A stretch of DNA of 64,000 bases, taken from Methanobacteriota archaeon (GTDB lineage Archaea; JAADCQ01; Methanopyri; Methanopyrales; Methanopyraceae). The position numbers and the translations under genes are program-made. Below the pieces are notes generated by a model. The model was not told the DNA's origin. It saw nothing but the letters and a program-made list of their open reading frames with translations, and did not search any database. The DNA is taken from NCBI GenBank assembly GCA_027064425.1, contig JAMOPO010000003.1:62001-126000 (forward strand). Reading direction: 5' to 3'. Numbering within the stretch: position 1 is the first letter of the stretch; each line of letters opens with the position of its first letter. Positions 35,841 through 44,154 of the stretch are shown here, one piece after another.

Positions 35841-36547
35841 TCGCTGGACTCGCGGAGCAGCTTCCGGATCACGTCCAGGAGCTCCCCCAGCCGGGAGATC
35901 TCGAAGTCGGGCACGTCCTCCTCGTTCTCCGGCTCCATGTCGCTGTACTTGCCCTTGCGAACGCGCACCGTCACCATCCCGACGCGATTCGCGCCGCGGA
36001 TGTCGTGATCCAGCCGGTCCCCGACGAACACGCACTCGCTGGGTTCAACTCCCAGCCGCTCGGCCGCCTCGGTGAAGATCCTCGGGTTCGGCTTCTCCAC
36101 GCCTATCTCCTCCGAGATGACGACCGCGTGGAAGAAGTGGTGCAGGCCGAGCCTGATCAGCTTCTCCCACTGCTTGACGGCCAGGCCGCTGGTCACGACC
36201 CCCAGCTTGAGCCCCATCTCCCGGAGCTTCATGAGGGTGGGGATGACGTCCGGGTAGGGCTTCAGGTAGGCGAACTTGGTGTCGTGGTACGCCACGACCG
36301 CCGCGGCCACGAGCTTCGGGTCCGGGTCGACCCCGATCCGCTTCAGGAGCAGGTCGAAGTGTCGCGGGTGATTCGAGCCGAACTCCTCGACGATCTCCTC
36401 CAGCTCCTCGTAGAGCTCCTCCTCCGTCATGTCCACGTCCAGACCGGCCTCTATCATCGCCCGGATGGCGTTCTTCCGGGCCGCCTCCGCCAGCTTGGAG
36501 GACGGGTACAGGGTGTCGTCCAGGTCGAAGAGCACGGCCTTGATCAT
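35837..36547 (-). CDS. HAD-family phosphatase
   Basis: A 236-aa haloacid-dehalogenase phosphatase. Motif I is DLDDTLYP (about 7-14), motif II VVTSG near 119, motif III KPNPRIF near 153 and motif IV FVGDRLDHDI near 175. A helical cap lies between motifs I and II. The length and DLDDTLYPSS start resemble the archaeal subgroup with glyceraldehyde-3-phosphate phosphatase activity, but the substrate is not certain. The ATG at 36545-36547 lies back-to-back with cofE. Its 3' end overlaps trm14 by 4 bp. Confidence 0.85.
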   Translation of the reverse strand: MIKAVLFDLDDTLYPSSKLAEAARKNAIRAMIEAGLDVDMTEEELYEELEEIVEEFGSNHPRHFDLLLKRIGVDPDPKLVAAAVVAYHDTKFAYLKPYPDVIPTLMKLREMGLKLGVVTSGLAVKQWEKLIRLGLHHFFHAVVISEEIGVEKPNPRIFTEAAERLGVEPSECVFVGDRLDHDIRGANRVGMVTVRVRKGKYSDMEPENEEDVPDFEISRLGELLDVIRKLLRESSD

Positions 36548-36560
36548 GGGGGCTCGCCCC

Positions 36561-37307
36561 ATGCTGCTGCGGGTTGAGCCGGTCGAGATCGCGGGAGAGA
36601 TCCGACCGGGGGACGACCTCGGTAAGATCCTGGCGGAGGCGGCGGAGCCCGAGGATGGAGACGTTATCGCCGTCGCCCACACGGTCGTGTCCAAGGCCGA
36701 GGGCGCCCTCGTGGATCTAAGCGAGGTCGAGCCCAGCGACCTTGCGCGCCGCCTGGCCGAGCGGCTGGGTAAGGATCCTCGAGTGATGGAGGTGATCCTA
36801 CGGGAGGCCGAGGGTATCGTGAAGGTGGGCCGCGACGTGATCATCACCGAGGTCCGGGGCGGGATCGTCTGCGCGAACTCCGGGGTGGACGAGTCGAACG
36901 CTCCCCCCGGGCACGTAGTGACGCTCCCGGAGGACCCTGACAGGAGCGCGGACCGCATCCGCGAGAGGATCCGAGAGCTCACCGGCGCCGACGTTGGCGT
37001 GGTGATCACAGACACGCAGGGTCGCGCCTTCCGGGAAGGAGTGGTCGGGGTGGCGGTGGGCGCCTCCGGGATCCCGGTGCTGGCCGACCGGCGCGGTGAT
37101 CGCGACCTTTACGGGCGCGAGCTTCAGGTCACGGTCGTGGCCGTCGGCGACCTGATAGCGTCCGCCGCGGAGCTGGTCATGGGCCAGGCGGACGAGGGGA
37201 CGCCGGCGGCCGTGTTCCGGGGGCTCAAAGACAAGCTAAAGAGATTCGAGGGCCCCGAGCGGGCCTCGGCACTGGTCAGGGACCCCGAACGAGACCTCTT
37301 CCGGTGA
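36561..37307 (+). CDS. cofE: Coenzyme F420:L-glutamate ligase
   Basis: CofE adds the gamma-linked glutamates to F420-0, making the hydride carrier needed for methanogenesis. The 248-aa protein has GDVIAVAHTVVSKAEG (about 32-47), the GTP-site segment GGIVCANSGVDESN near 104 and VVITDTQGRAFREG near 146. ATG at 36561 is preferred because GGGGG precedes it at the right distance and the length then equals characterised CofE. ATG at 36546 would add five residues. thrC follows 13 nt later. Confidence 0.95.
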   Translation: MLLRVEPVEIAGEIRPGDDLGKILAEAAEPEDGDVIAVAHTVVSKAEGALVDLSEVEPSDLARRLAERLGKDPRVMEVILREAEGIVKVGRDVIITEVRGGIVCANSGVDESNAPPGHVVTLPEDPDRSADRIRERIRELTGADVGVVITDTQGRAFREGVVGVAVGASGIPVLADRRGDRDLYGRELQVTVVAVGDLIASAAELVMGQADEGTPAAVFRGLKDKLKRFEGPERASALVRDPERDLFR

Positions 37308-37320
37308 GGGGGTCTCGGCC

Positions 37321-38538
37321 GTGGCTCGGTACACCCTGGAGTGCGTGGAGTGTGGCCGCTCGTTCTCGGACGACACCCTGCTGAAGTGCCCGGAGTGCGG
37401 CGGGCTGCTGGAGGTCTCGCTGGACTACGACGAGATCGAGGTGGACCGCGAAACGTTGGAACGGCGCGACCTGGGCGTCTGGACGTTCCGGGAGCTGCTG
37501 CCGGTCTCCACGGACGACCCCGTCACGATGGGCGAAGGCGGCACCGGGCTGCACCCGTGCCCGCGGTTGGCCGAGGAGCTGGGCGTTCGGTCGCTCTACG
37601 TGAAGAACGAGGGTGAGAACCCGACGGGCTCGTTCAAGGACCGGGGGATGACGGTCGGGGTCACGAAGGCGGTGGAGCTGGGCGCCGAGGTGGTCGCGTG
37701 CGCGTCCACGGGTAACACCTCGGCCTCGCTGGCGGCGTACGCGGCGCGGGCTGGAATCACGTGCGCGGTCCTTCTCCCGGCCGGGAAGGTGGCGCTAGGC
37801 AAGCTCGCGCAGGCCCTGTTCCACGGGGCCCGGGTCGTGCCCGTGGACGGCAACTTCGACGACGCGCTGGCGGTCGTGAGGAGGCTGGCCGAAGAGGGCC
37901 TGGTTTACCTGCTGAACTCGGTGAACCCGTTCCGACTGTGCGGCCAGCGCACGATCGCCTACGAGATCTGCCTGCAGATGGACTGGAGCGTCCCCGACGC
38001 CGTGGTCGTCCCGGTGGGCAACGCGGGCAACATCAGCGCTATCTGGCAGGGCTTCCTGGACCTGTACGAGCTCGGGCTGATCGACGATTTGCCGAGGATG
38101 TACGGGGTTCAGGCTGAGGGTGCCCGCCCCGTCGTGGACGCCATCCGGTCGGGGAAGGAGGATATAGATCCCGACCCGGAGCCCGAGACGGTCGCGACGG
38201 CGATCCGGATCGGGAACCCGGTCAACGCCGTGAAGGCCCTCCGGGCCATCCGGAGCTCGGGCGGCTGGGCGGTGTCGGTCACCGACGACGAGATCCTGGA
38301 GGCGCAGCGGGAGCTGGCCACGACGGAGGGGATCTTCGTGGAGCCCGCCAGCGCGGCCTCCATCGCGGGCCTGCGGAAGCTGGTGGACCGGGGCGAGATC
38401 GACGAGGGGGAGGAGGTGGTGTGCGTGACCACGGGGCACGGACTCAAGGACCCGGAGATCGTCATGGAGACCTGCGAGCTTCCGGAGCCGGTGGAGCCCG
38501 ACCCGGAGCGGATCAAGGAGCGGCTGGGCCTCGGCTGA
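37321..38538 (+). CDS. thrC: Threonine synthase
   Basis: PLP enzyme converting O-phosphohomoserine to threonine, 405 aa. The N-terminus carries a zinc ribbon (CVECG...CPECG, about 8-26), common in archaeal ThrC. The PLP lysine lies in GSFKDRG (about K106). The phosphate-binding loop is GNAGNIS near 237, and the conserved STGNTSAS is near 128. GTG at 37321. Just after its stop come a 25-bp inverted repeat and the convergent SRP RNA gene. Confidence 0.96.
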   Translation: MARYTLECVECGRSFSDDTLLKCPECGGLLEVSLDYDEIEVDRETLERRDLGVWTFRELLPVSTDDPVTMGEGGTGLHPCPRLAEELGVRSLYVKNEGENPTGSFKDRGMTVGVTKAVELGAEVVACASTGNTSASLAAYAARAGITCAVLLPAGKVALGKLAQALFHGARVVPVDGNFDDALAVVRRLAEEGLVYLLNSVNPFRLCGQRTIAYEICLQMDWSVPDAVVVPVGNAGNISAIWQGFLDLYELGLIDDLPRMYGVQAEGARPVVDAIRSGKEDIDPDPEPETVATAIRIGNPVNAVKALRAIRSSGGWAVSVTDDEILEAQRELATTEGIFVEPASAASIAGLRKLVDRGEIDEGEEVVCVTTGHGLKDPEIVMETCELPEPVEPDPERIKERLGLG

Positions 38539-38552
38539 CCCTCTCGCGGTCC

Positions 38553-38577
38553 AATCGTTATGAGTCCCATAACGATT
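38553..38577. repeat. 25-bp inverted repeat 3' of SRP RNA and thrC
   Basis: Perfect 10-bp arms AATCGTTATG and CATAACGATT flank a 5-nt loop (AGTCC). It lies 14 nt after the thrC stop and 9 nt beyond the SRP RNA 3' end, between two convergent genes. A close relative follows the tRNA at 57376-57400. It could act as a bidirectional terminator or 3'-end signal; neither copy is followed by a T tract. Confidence 0.75.
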
Positions 38578-38586
38578 CCGCAGATG

Positions 38587-38918
38587 AACGGCGGCGGGCG
38601 CGCCGAGGGGTGGACCCGGTCCCCTCGGGGCCGGCTTCCCCCGGCCGACCTGCCTCCGGCGACCCCCGAGCGGCCGCGGGTCCGGGGTGGGCTGCTCCCT
38701 CTCGGGCCTGACCCGGTGCCCCGGCAAAGGCGGTGGCACGCCGCCCTCCGGCGGCGGCCCCGCCACCCCGGGCCCCCGGGGGGCCGGAGGGTCATCGGTC
38801 GGTCCGGGGGGGCCGGGCCCCCGAGGGGACCGGGCCGCCCCCTCGGCTTCGGCCCCCGCATGAGGCGGATTTCGGGTGACAGCGGACCGCCAGCCCGCCG
38901 GCCTAGCCCGCCGCCGTT
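38587..38918 (-). ncRNA. ffs: Signal recognition particle 7S RNA
   Basis: RNA core of SRP. The minus strand holds the universal helix 8 motif at 38714-38689, GTCAGG...GGGAGCAGCC, closed by a GAGA tetraloop in place of the usual GGAA. The 5' (Alu) end has GGGCTAGGCCGGCGGG and, further on, CTGTCACCCGAAA and GGGGGCCGAAGCC, as in archaeal 7S RNA. The two ends pair through a 13-bp helix 1 (AACGGCGGCGGGC with GCCCGCCGCCGTT), which sets the limits to within a few bases. The size of about 332 nt is slightly above the archaeal norm. A TATA-like box lies 24 nt upstream of the 5' end. Confidence 0.93.
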
Positions 38919-38935
38919 GATCCCGGTGAGTCATC

Positions 38936-38947
38936 ACAATTTAACGG
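38936..38947 (-). promoter_or_regulatory. Probable SRP RNA TATA box
   Basis: The minus strand reads CCGTTAAATTGT, centred about 24 nt before the 5' end predicted from helix 1, exactly where an archaeal TATA box should be. It sits in the gap after the cyclotransferase-like gene. Confidence 0.65.
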
Positions 38948-38956
38948 TTTGGGTCG

Positions 38957-39436
38957 TCACTCGCGCGCCACGTACACGTACGCCTCGCACTCCCCGAGCG
39001 GCGTTTCGACGCGCTCCCTCCTCCGCTCGTACAGGGCGGGGTAACCCTCGTACCGGTCTATCTCGCGGATTTCCTCGTCACTGAGTCCCACCAGCAGCAC
39101 CCCGGAGACGCGAGACCCCTCCTTCTCGCGGATGGTGTTGTACCGGTTCCCCACGTCCTCCAGCGCGAGCTCGTAACCCTTCAGCACCGCCGGGTACACC
39201 ATGTAAGGGACCCGGCCGATGACGGACGCCACGGTTTCCGGATCCGTCAGCGTGCCGTAGGCGAACACGCGCTCCGGGGGCAAATCTTTAGGCACTTCAT
39301 CCTCCGGGCCGACGACGATCGCTTCCCCGCTGCTCTGGATGACGAACCGTAAGATGGCGCGCTCGTCTTCTTCCTCGTCCTCCTTCGGGAGGATCATCAG
39401 CCTGCCGCCGCGGCCCACGTACACGTGAACCTTCAC
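38957..39436 (-). CDS. Gamma-glutamylcyclotransferase-like protein
   Basis: A 159-aa protein whose second half has the GGCT/AIG2 fold: substrate loop VFAYGTL (about 62-68), then GYELALEDVGNRYNTI, GVLLVGLSDEEIREIDRYEGYP (split here as VSGVLLVGL and DRYEGYP) and a final EAYVYVARE. A catalytic Glu-like residue is expected in the DRYEGYP block. The first 55 residues form a separate acidic strand-rich segment. GGCT-like proteins cyclise gamma-glutamyl amines or peptides; the substrate here is unknown. Its 3' end abuts the SRP RNA promoter. Confidence 0.78.
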   Translation of the reverse strand: MKVHVYVGRGGRLMILPKEDEEEDERAILRFVIQSSGEAIVVGPEDEVPKDLPPERVFAYGTLTDPETVASVIGRVPYMVYPAVLKGYELALEDVGNRYNTIREKEGSRVSGVLLVGLSDEEIREIDRYEGYPALYERRRERVETPLGECEAYVYVARE

Positions 39437-39472
39437 ACGGCATCCCGGGGACCCGGTGCCGTGAGCGGGCTT

Positions 39473-41128
39473 ATGCGTTTGTCGTTCAGACTACCTGGGG
39501 CGAGGACCTGCGCGGTAGCCTGGGCACTCGCGACGCTCGCAACGCTCGCGGCCTCTCCCCGGCTAACGGCGTACGCGCTCCTCCCCGTGCTAGGCTGCCT
39601 CTGCACGGTCCTCTCCGACCGGGTACGAGGCCGTGACGTGCCCGTCAACCGGTGGGTGTTCACCTGGGCGATCGCCGGCACGCTCGACCTGGTGGGAGCC
39701 GCTCTCGCGACCCTGGCACCCGCCGTCCTGGCGGCGGCTCGGGGACTCTCCTCCACGCTCCTGTCGCTGTCACTGCTCGGCACGGTCGAGCGGTCCCCGA
39801 TCAGGAGCGCCGCCGTCCTCCTCTACCTGGCGGCGAGCGCCATCCCGCTGTCGAGGGTGGCCAAGACGTCGCCGCTGCTCCCCCTCCTTCCATCTCTGAC
39901 CGGGTGGGTCATCGCCGCCCTCGCGATAACGGTCCTGGACACGGTCACCAAGGCCTCGCTGGGGATCGGTACCACGGAGGCGCTGGCGGAGTTTCTCAAG
40001 TTCAAGTCTGGCCGTAAGCACTCCCTGGACGCGATCTTCCGCCGGCTCAGCACGGTGACGCGCGTGACCGTCCCCGTGCGAGTCCTCGCCTTCCTAAGCT
40101 CCGGAAAGGTCGTAGGATGCTTCGTGATACCCTGGGTTCACCCGGGCCCGGTGGGGAAGATCGGGGGCGGAGACCTACCCGGTCGGATCGTGAGGAGGCT
40201 GCTCAAGCGGGGCGTGGTACCGCTCGTATTCCACTCCACGACCACGCACGACTTCAACCCAGTGGACCGTCGCGAGGCCGAGAAGGTCGTCGACGCGGTG
40301 GTCGAGCTGGTTCGGCGGGCGGAGGGCTCCCGCGGGTCCGCACGCGCGTCCCGGGCCGTGCGTGGGAGCGAGACGGACTCGATCGGCCAGGTGCTGGGGA
40401 ACCGGTTGTTCCTGGTCCTCTCCAAGTACCCTGAGCCCAGCGACGATATTGACCCCGCGACCGGCGTCTACATCGAGGCCAGGACGGGCGCGTGGGTGGT
40501 GGACGGTCACAACTGCTTCGGCGACCCCGAGGAGGGCCGCGTGCACGCGTTCTCCCCGGACTTCTGGCGGCTGCTGAACGACGCGCTCTCCATCTCGGAC
40601 CAGGTGGAGGCGACCACCGGCCTTCGAGCCGGGTTCGCTCACGCGGATCCGGAGCTGGGGCCGGAGTCAGGAGTGGGCAGCGGTGGAGTCTCGGTGGCGG
40701 CGGTGGAGGTGGACGATCATCGGACGCTGTACGTGGTCCTGGACTCGAACAGCATAGTCAGGGAGCTGAAGGAGCGCATCGAGCGGGAGCTGTCAGACCT
40801 TGCGGATGAGGTAGTGGTGTGTACCTCGGACTCGCACGAGGTGAACCCGCGCGGATATAACCCGGTTGGCGACGCGCTGGTGAAGGCGGACGAGGAGCTC
40901 GTCCGGGCCGTAAGGGAGGCGGCTGAACGGGCGGTTGACGGGCTCAAGCCCTGCGAGGTCGTGGAGCTGGAGGAGTGGGTCGAGGTCGCGGTCACCGGCC
41001 CGGGCAGCTTCCAGCAGCTGTCTCACTCCGTCAAGGTCGCCCAAAGGATGGTCAAGATACTCCTCCCCGCGGTCTTCCTGGGGGTGACGGTTCTTTCCAC
41101 GGTCACCGGGCTCTGGCTCCCGGGCTGA
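39473..41128 (+). CDS. DUF2070-type membrane protein
   Basis: A 551-aa protein with seven or so membrane helices in the first 190 residues and a large soluble domain (about 215-530). The soluble part has His-containing motifs (PWVHPGPVGKIGGGD near 222, FHSTTTHDFNPVD near 257, CTSDSHEVNP near 466) that suggest a metal-dependent hydrolase. A last hydrophobic helix ends the chain. The features match my recollection of the archaeal DUF2070 family; no activity is known. ATG at 39473 or GTG at 39461 may be the start. A glycosyltransferase gene follows directly. Confidence 0.75.
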   Translation: MRLSFRLPGARTCAVAWALATLATLAASPRLTAYALLPVLGCLCTVLSDRVRGRDVPVNRWVFTWAIAGTLDLVGAALATLAPAVLAAARGLSSTLLSLSLLGTVERSPIRSAAVLLYLAASAIPLSRVAKTSPLLPLLPSLTGWVIAALAITVLDTVTKASLGIGTTEALAEFLKFKSGRKHSLDAIFRRLSTVTRVTVPVRVLAFLSSGKVVGCFVIPWVHPGPVGKIGGGDLPGRIVRRLLKRGVVPLVFHSTTTHDFNPVDRREAEKVVDAVVELVRRAEGSRGSARASRAVRGSETDSIGQVLGNRLFLVLSKYPEPSDDIDPATGVYIEARTGAWVVDGHNCFGDPEEGRVHAFSPDFWRLLNDALSISDQVEATTGLRAGFAHADPELGPESGVGSGGVSVAAVEVDDHRTLYVVLDSNSIVRELKERIERELSDLADEVVVCTSDSHEVNPRGYNPVGDALVKADEELVRAVREAAERAVDGLKPCEVVELEEWVEVAVTGPGSFQQLSHSVKVAQRMVKILLPAVFLGVTVLSTVTGLWLPG

Positions 41129-41129
41129 C

Positions 41130-42218
41130 GTGTACTGCACGGCGTTCGGACTCGGGTTCGGCCACGCCTCGCGGGTGCTGGGGATCACCCGGGAGCTGCT
41201 GAGGCTGGAGGCTGACGTCGTGCTGAGCTCCTTCGGGGAGGGGTGGAGGCTGCTCACCAGGGAGCTGCCCGACGCGACCGTGTACAGGATCCCGACGATC
41301 GAGATCTTCTCCCGCTCGGGCTCCTTCAGCGTAGTTCACGTGCTGAAGCGGCACCCCGATCTCCCGCTGCGGTTCTACGCCGGGCTCGAGCTGGACATGA
41401 GGATAATCCGGCGGCACGGCTGCCGGGTGGTAGTGTCCGACTGCCAGTTCCACGCGCTGGCGGCGGCGCGCCTGCTGGACGTGCCCGTCGTGCTGATCAC
41501 CAACCTCCTCCGGGTCCCGAACGCCGACCCGGCCTCGAGGCTAGTGAATTGGTTCCTGCGGGAGTTTCTCAGCCTGGCCGACGTCGTGATCGTCCCCGAT
41601 GCGCCCTTCGACGAGTCCACCGATCTCGACGCGGAGGTGGTCTGGGTGGGACCGATCCTCCGGGTCCGGCCGGACGAGCTCCCCGGCGAGCGGGAGATCA
41701 GGGAGCGCTTCGGTCTGCCTGAGGACACGCCGATCGTCCTAGTCACGGCCGGCGGTTCCCCGCACGGTAGACGGATCGTGGAGCTCGCCGTCGAGGGGAT
41801 CAGGCGACTCGAGGAGGATGTGTTCACGATCGTCGTGAGCAGCGGGCTGGGAGCCGAGATCCTGCGCGGGATTCCGGGCCGGGTCCTCAGCTACGTGGAC
41901 AACTTGATGGAACTGATCAAGGTGGCGGACGTGGTGGTCACTCACGGCGGGCACACCACCATCTCCGAGTGCGCCTGCCTAAGGACGCCGGTCGTGTCCA
42001 TCCCACTGCCCGGGCATCCGGAGCAGCTGATGAACGCCCGCCGGGTGGAGGAGCGGCGGCTGGGGGTCGCCCTGATGCCTGAGGACCTCTCGCCGGTCCG
42101 GGTGGCCGAGGCTATAAGGGATGCGATGGGCAGCCGGGTACCGCGGGCGCGATTGATGGACGGCAGGGGGGCGGAACGGGCTGCCCGCATCGTCCGGGAG
42201 GCAATGGACGCGCCGTGA
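41130..42218 (+). CDS. MurG/GT28-like glycosyltransferase
   Basis: A 362-aa GT-B-fold glycosyltransferase. The N-terminal Gly motif is FGLGFGHASRV (about 6-16). The C-terminal donor site has VTAGGSPHG near 209 and VVTHGGHTTISECACLRTP near 268, then PLPGHPEQLMNA. It lacks a membrane helix and is likely peripheral. GTG at 41130 comes 1 nt after the upstream stop. With the following dolichol-kinase-like gene it suggests lipid-linked sugar chemistry, possibly wall or N-glycan precursors; this is inference. ACG at 42208, near its 3' end, is the proposed start of the next gene. Confidence 0.82.
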   Translation: MYCTAFGLGFGHASRVLGITRELLRLEADVVLSSFGEGWRLLTRELPDATVYRIPTIEIFSRSGSFSVVHVLKRHPDLPLRFYAGLELDMRIIRRHGCRVVVSDCQFHALAAARLLDVPVVLITNLLRVPNADPASRLVNWFLREFLSLADVVIVPDAPFDESTDLDAEVVWVGPILRVRPDELPGEREIRERFGLPEDTPIVLVTAGGSPHGRRIVELAVEGIRRLEEDVFTIVVSSGLGAEILRGIPGRVLSYVDNLMELIKVADVVVTHGGHTTISECACLRTPVVSIPLPGHPEQLMNARRVEERRLGVALMPEDLSPVRVAEAIRDAMGSRVPRARLMDGRGAERAARIVREAMDAP

Positions 42219-42780
42219 GGTAGGCCGGCAGCTGATACACATCGGGTTCGGGCTGCTGTTCATGGTCCCCCTGCACCTGCTCGGCCCGATCAAGTTCTGC
42301 CTGTTCTTGCTCGCGATCCTCATCCCTGGTTTGGCCGTGTCCGCCTGCGTGCGCCGCGGGATTTACGTTCCGCTGATCACGGAGCTGGTGGAGACGTTCG
42401 AGCGACCAGAGGAGATGGAGCTGCCCGGGCAGGGCACCCTGCACTTCCTCACCGGCGTGCTGGTCGCGACCGCCATCGCCCGGCAGGTCCAGATCGTGGA
42501 CGTGGCGATCATCGTGCTGGCGGTGGGGGACGGCGTGTCCACGATCGTGGGGGTTCCGTTCGGCCGAACGCCGCTCCCCCACAACCCGGACAAGAGCTTA
42601 GAGGGCAGCCTGGCCGGCTTCGTCTCCGCGGCCGCGCTGGCCTCCATCTGGACGCGAGACCCGGCCGCGTCCGTGCTGGCCTCCCTAGTGGGGACCGCGG
42701 TGGAGACGCTGCCGGCGCTGAACGATAACGTCACCATTCCCATCGCCGTCTCTCTGTTCCTCCTCTGGTGGTGGTCCTGA
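42208..42780 (+). CDS. Dolichol kinase / phosphatidate cytidylyltransferase-like membrane protein, apparent ACG start
   Basis: A polytopic protein (190 aa with this start) of the SEC59/dolichol kinase-like group. The conserved block GDGVSTIVGVPFG is near residue 108, followed by NPDKSLEGSLAGF. The family's N-terminal RK/RQ-x-x-H motif (here GRQLIHIG) is encoded before the first ATG (42262), so the gene must start earlier. No ATG, GTG or TTG exists in frame. ACG at 42208 follows GGGAGG with a 6-nt gap. An alternative is GTG at 42215 overlapping the previous stop, which needs a one-base frameshift before a TAG at 42221. It lies in a glycosyltransferase - kinase - unknown membrane gene run. Confidence 0.7.
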   Translation, partial: TRREVGRQLIHIGFGLLFMVPLHLLGPIKFCLFLLAILIPGLAVSACVRRGIYVPLITELVETFERPEEMELPGQGTLHFLTGVLVATAIARQVQIVDVAIIVLAVGDGVSTIVGVPFGRTPLPHNPDKSLEGSLAGFVSAAALASIWTRDPAASVLASLVGTAVETLPALNDNVTIPIAVSLFLLWWWS

Positions 42781-43706
42781 TGAGACTGGCGATCACCGCG
42801 GCGGCCTCAGCCGCCGCCCTTGTCCTCGTGATGCTGTGGGGACCGGACTACCTTGCGCCCGCCGCGCTCATCCTGGAGGGGGGTAGCAAGCCGAAAGTGG
42901 TGGCGTTCTTGCTTCTGATGACCCTGACATCGGCCGCCGCGATCCTCCTCAGACTCCCCGATCGCAGGTGGGAGCTCGCACTCCTAATTCTCCCGTTCCT
43001 ATCGAACGCCCTCCACTGCGTCGGGGTGAGCTTGTCCGGGCTGCCGACGACCGTGGAGGTGTTCGTGTTCGACGGCACGAAGCTGGAGGGGGACTCGCCC
43101 TTCCACACCCACGTGGGCAAGTCTGCGGTCTCCACGGTGCTGCCCAGCTCCGCCGAGCCCGTCTCCGCGCACTCCGGCCGCTCGCTGTGCCGGGTTTACC
43201 CGGCGTCCGTCCGGGCCGCCGAGCTGGCGGTCGTAACCACCTCAGTGGTCCTCGCGGCCGCCGCCAGCCGCGGCCCGGTGACGTGCTTCGCCGGCTCCCT
43301 GCTGGCGATGAGCACGGTGGACGGGGGAGGATTCTCCCTTCCCTACATCAACGGGTGCTGGCTGATGGCCCTGACCGAGGCCGCTCGGGGAGGGAAGGTG
43401 GAGTCGGCGACGTTCGGCTTGGCAGCCCTGCTGTCCCCCTACGCCAAGATGGTGCTCGGGACTGAGGTCACGGCCCGGTACTACGGGTCGCGCTGGGACC
43501 GGATCCACGTGATCCCGGTGAACGTGCCCAAGCCGGTGCTGACCGAGGCGGGCGCCAGGCCGCTCGGACCCGGCGTTTACGCCATCAGGGCCCGAGACAG
43601 GTGCGCCTTCCTGCGCGGGCTCGAGCGCGGGCTGCGCGAGAGGAGGTGCCGGTGGGCCGAGGTCCTTCTGGTCCCAAACATCGGGGCGCACCTTACGACC
43701 GGCTGA
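42780..43706 (+). CDS. Membrane protein of unknown function
   Basis: A 308-aa protein with about five hydrophobic helices, three of them in the first 85 residues and the others near 150-200. A soluble loop between (about 88-140) has DGTKLEGDSPFHTHVGKSAV. The C-terminal 80 residues are soluble. Not recognised. ATG at 42780 overlaps the stop of the kinase-like gene, so it belongs to the same operon. The 3' end overlaps the convergent helical-protein gene by 14 bp. The HTH in the loop could be a metal site, but this is a guess. Confidence 0.6.
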   Translation: MRLAITAAASAAALVLVMLWGPDYLAPAALILEGGSKPKVVAFLLLMTLTSAAAILLRLPDRRWELALLILPFLSNALHCVGVSLSGLPTTVEVFVFDGTKLEGDSPFHTHVGKSAVSTVLPSSAEPVSAHSGRSLCRVYPASVRAAELAVVTTSVVLAAAASRGPVTCFAGSLLAMSTVDGGGFSLPYINGCWLMALTEAARGGKVESATFGLAALLSPYAKMVLGTEVTARYYGSRWDRIHVIPVNVPKPVLTEAGARPLGPGVYAIRARDRCAFLRGLERGLRERRCRWAEVLLVPNIGAHLTTG

Positions 43707-44154
43707 CCCGACTCTCAACGAACTCCCTGAGAAGGTCTCTCTCAACTCCCAGGGCCTCGGCCAGCCTGTCCGTCGCCTCCCGGACGAAGTCCTCAACGAC
43801 CTCCTCCAGCTCCCGCTCCACCTCCTCCAACTCCTCCTCCAGTTCCTCAGAAGACCCGCTCAGCTTGGACTTCGACTTGCGCAGCTCCTCGTTGATGCGG
43901 TCCGCCCTCCGGCGGAGCTCGCGCACCTTCTGATCGACCTCCATCTCCCGCTCTACGACGCCGACGACCTCTTCGAAGTCGAACTCAGCCCGCACGATCC
44001 GCGTGAGCAGCCGGTCGAATTCGTCCTCCCCTAGGCGCCCTCGTAGGTGCTCGGTGAGCTCCTCCAGGAACCGCTCGACTCGGAGGGAGGTCTTCGGGTC
44101 CAGCTCTCGCAGCTTCCTGCCGAGCTCGGCCGGGTACGCCTTGAACGCTCTCAG
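43693..44154 (-). CDS. Acidic coiled-coil protein, apparent CTG start
   Basis: A 153-aa, highly charged helical protein without cysteines. A heptad-rich coiled coil spans about 75-125 (SEELEEELEEVERELEEV). The first standard start is a GTG at 43995, but the frame upstream continues with the same charged helical character (FKAYPAELGRKLRELDPKTS) up to a TGA. CTG at 44154-44152 overlaps the upstream radical SAM stop as CTGA and follows GGTGAGGGG, mirroring the ATGA/GTGA/TTGA overlaps elsewhere. It is the last gene of the operon site-2 protease - radical SAM - this protein. The function is unknown. Confidence 0.6.
   Translation of the reverse strand: MRAFKAYPAELGRKLRELDPKTSLRVERFLEELTEHLRGRLGEDEFDRLLTRIVRAEFDFEEVVGVVEREMEVDQKVRELRRRADRINEELRKSKSKLSGSSEELEEELEEVERELEEVVEDFVREATDRLAEALGVERDLLREFVESRVSRS

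Noticed and set aside
38560-39084. Protein-coding frames across the GC-rich region after thrC
   Set aside because: The region is SRP RNA on the minus strand, with helix 1 and helix 8 motifs.
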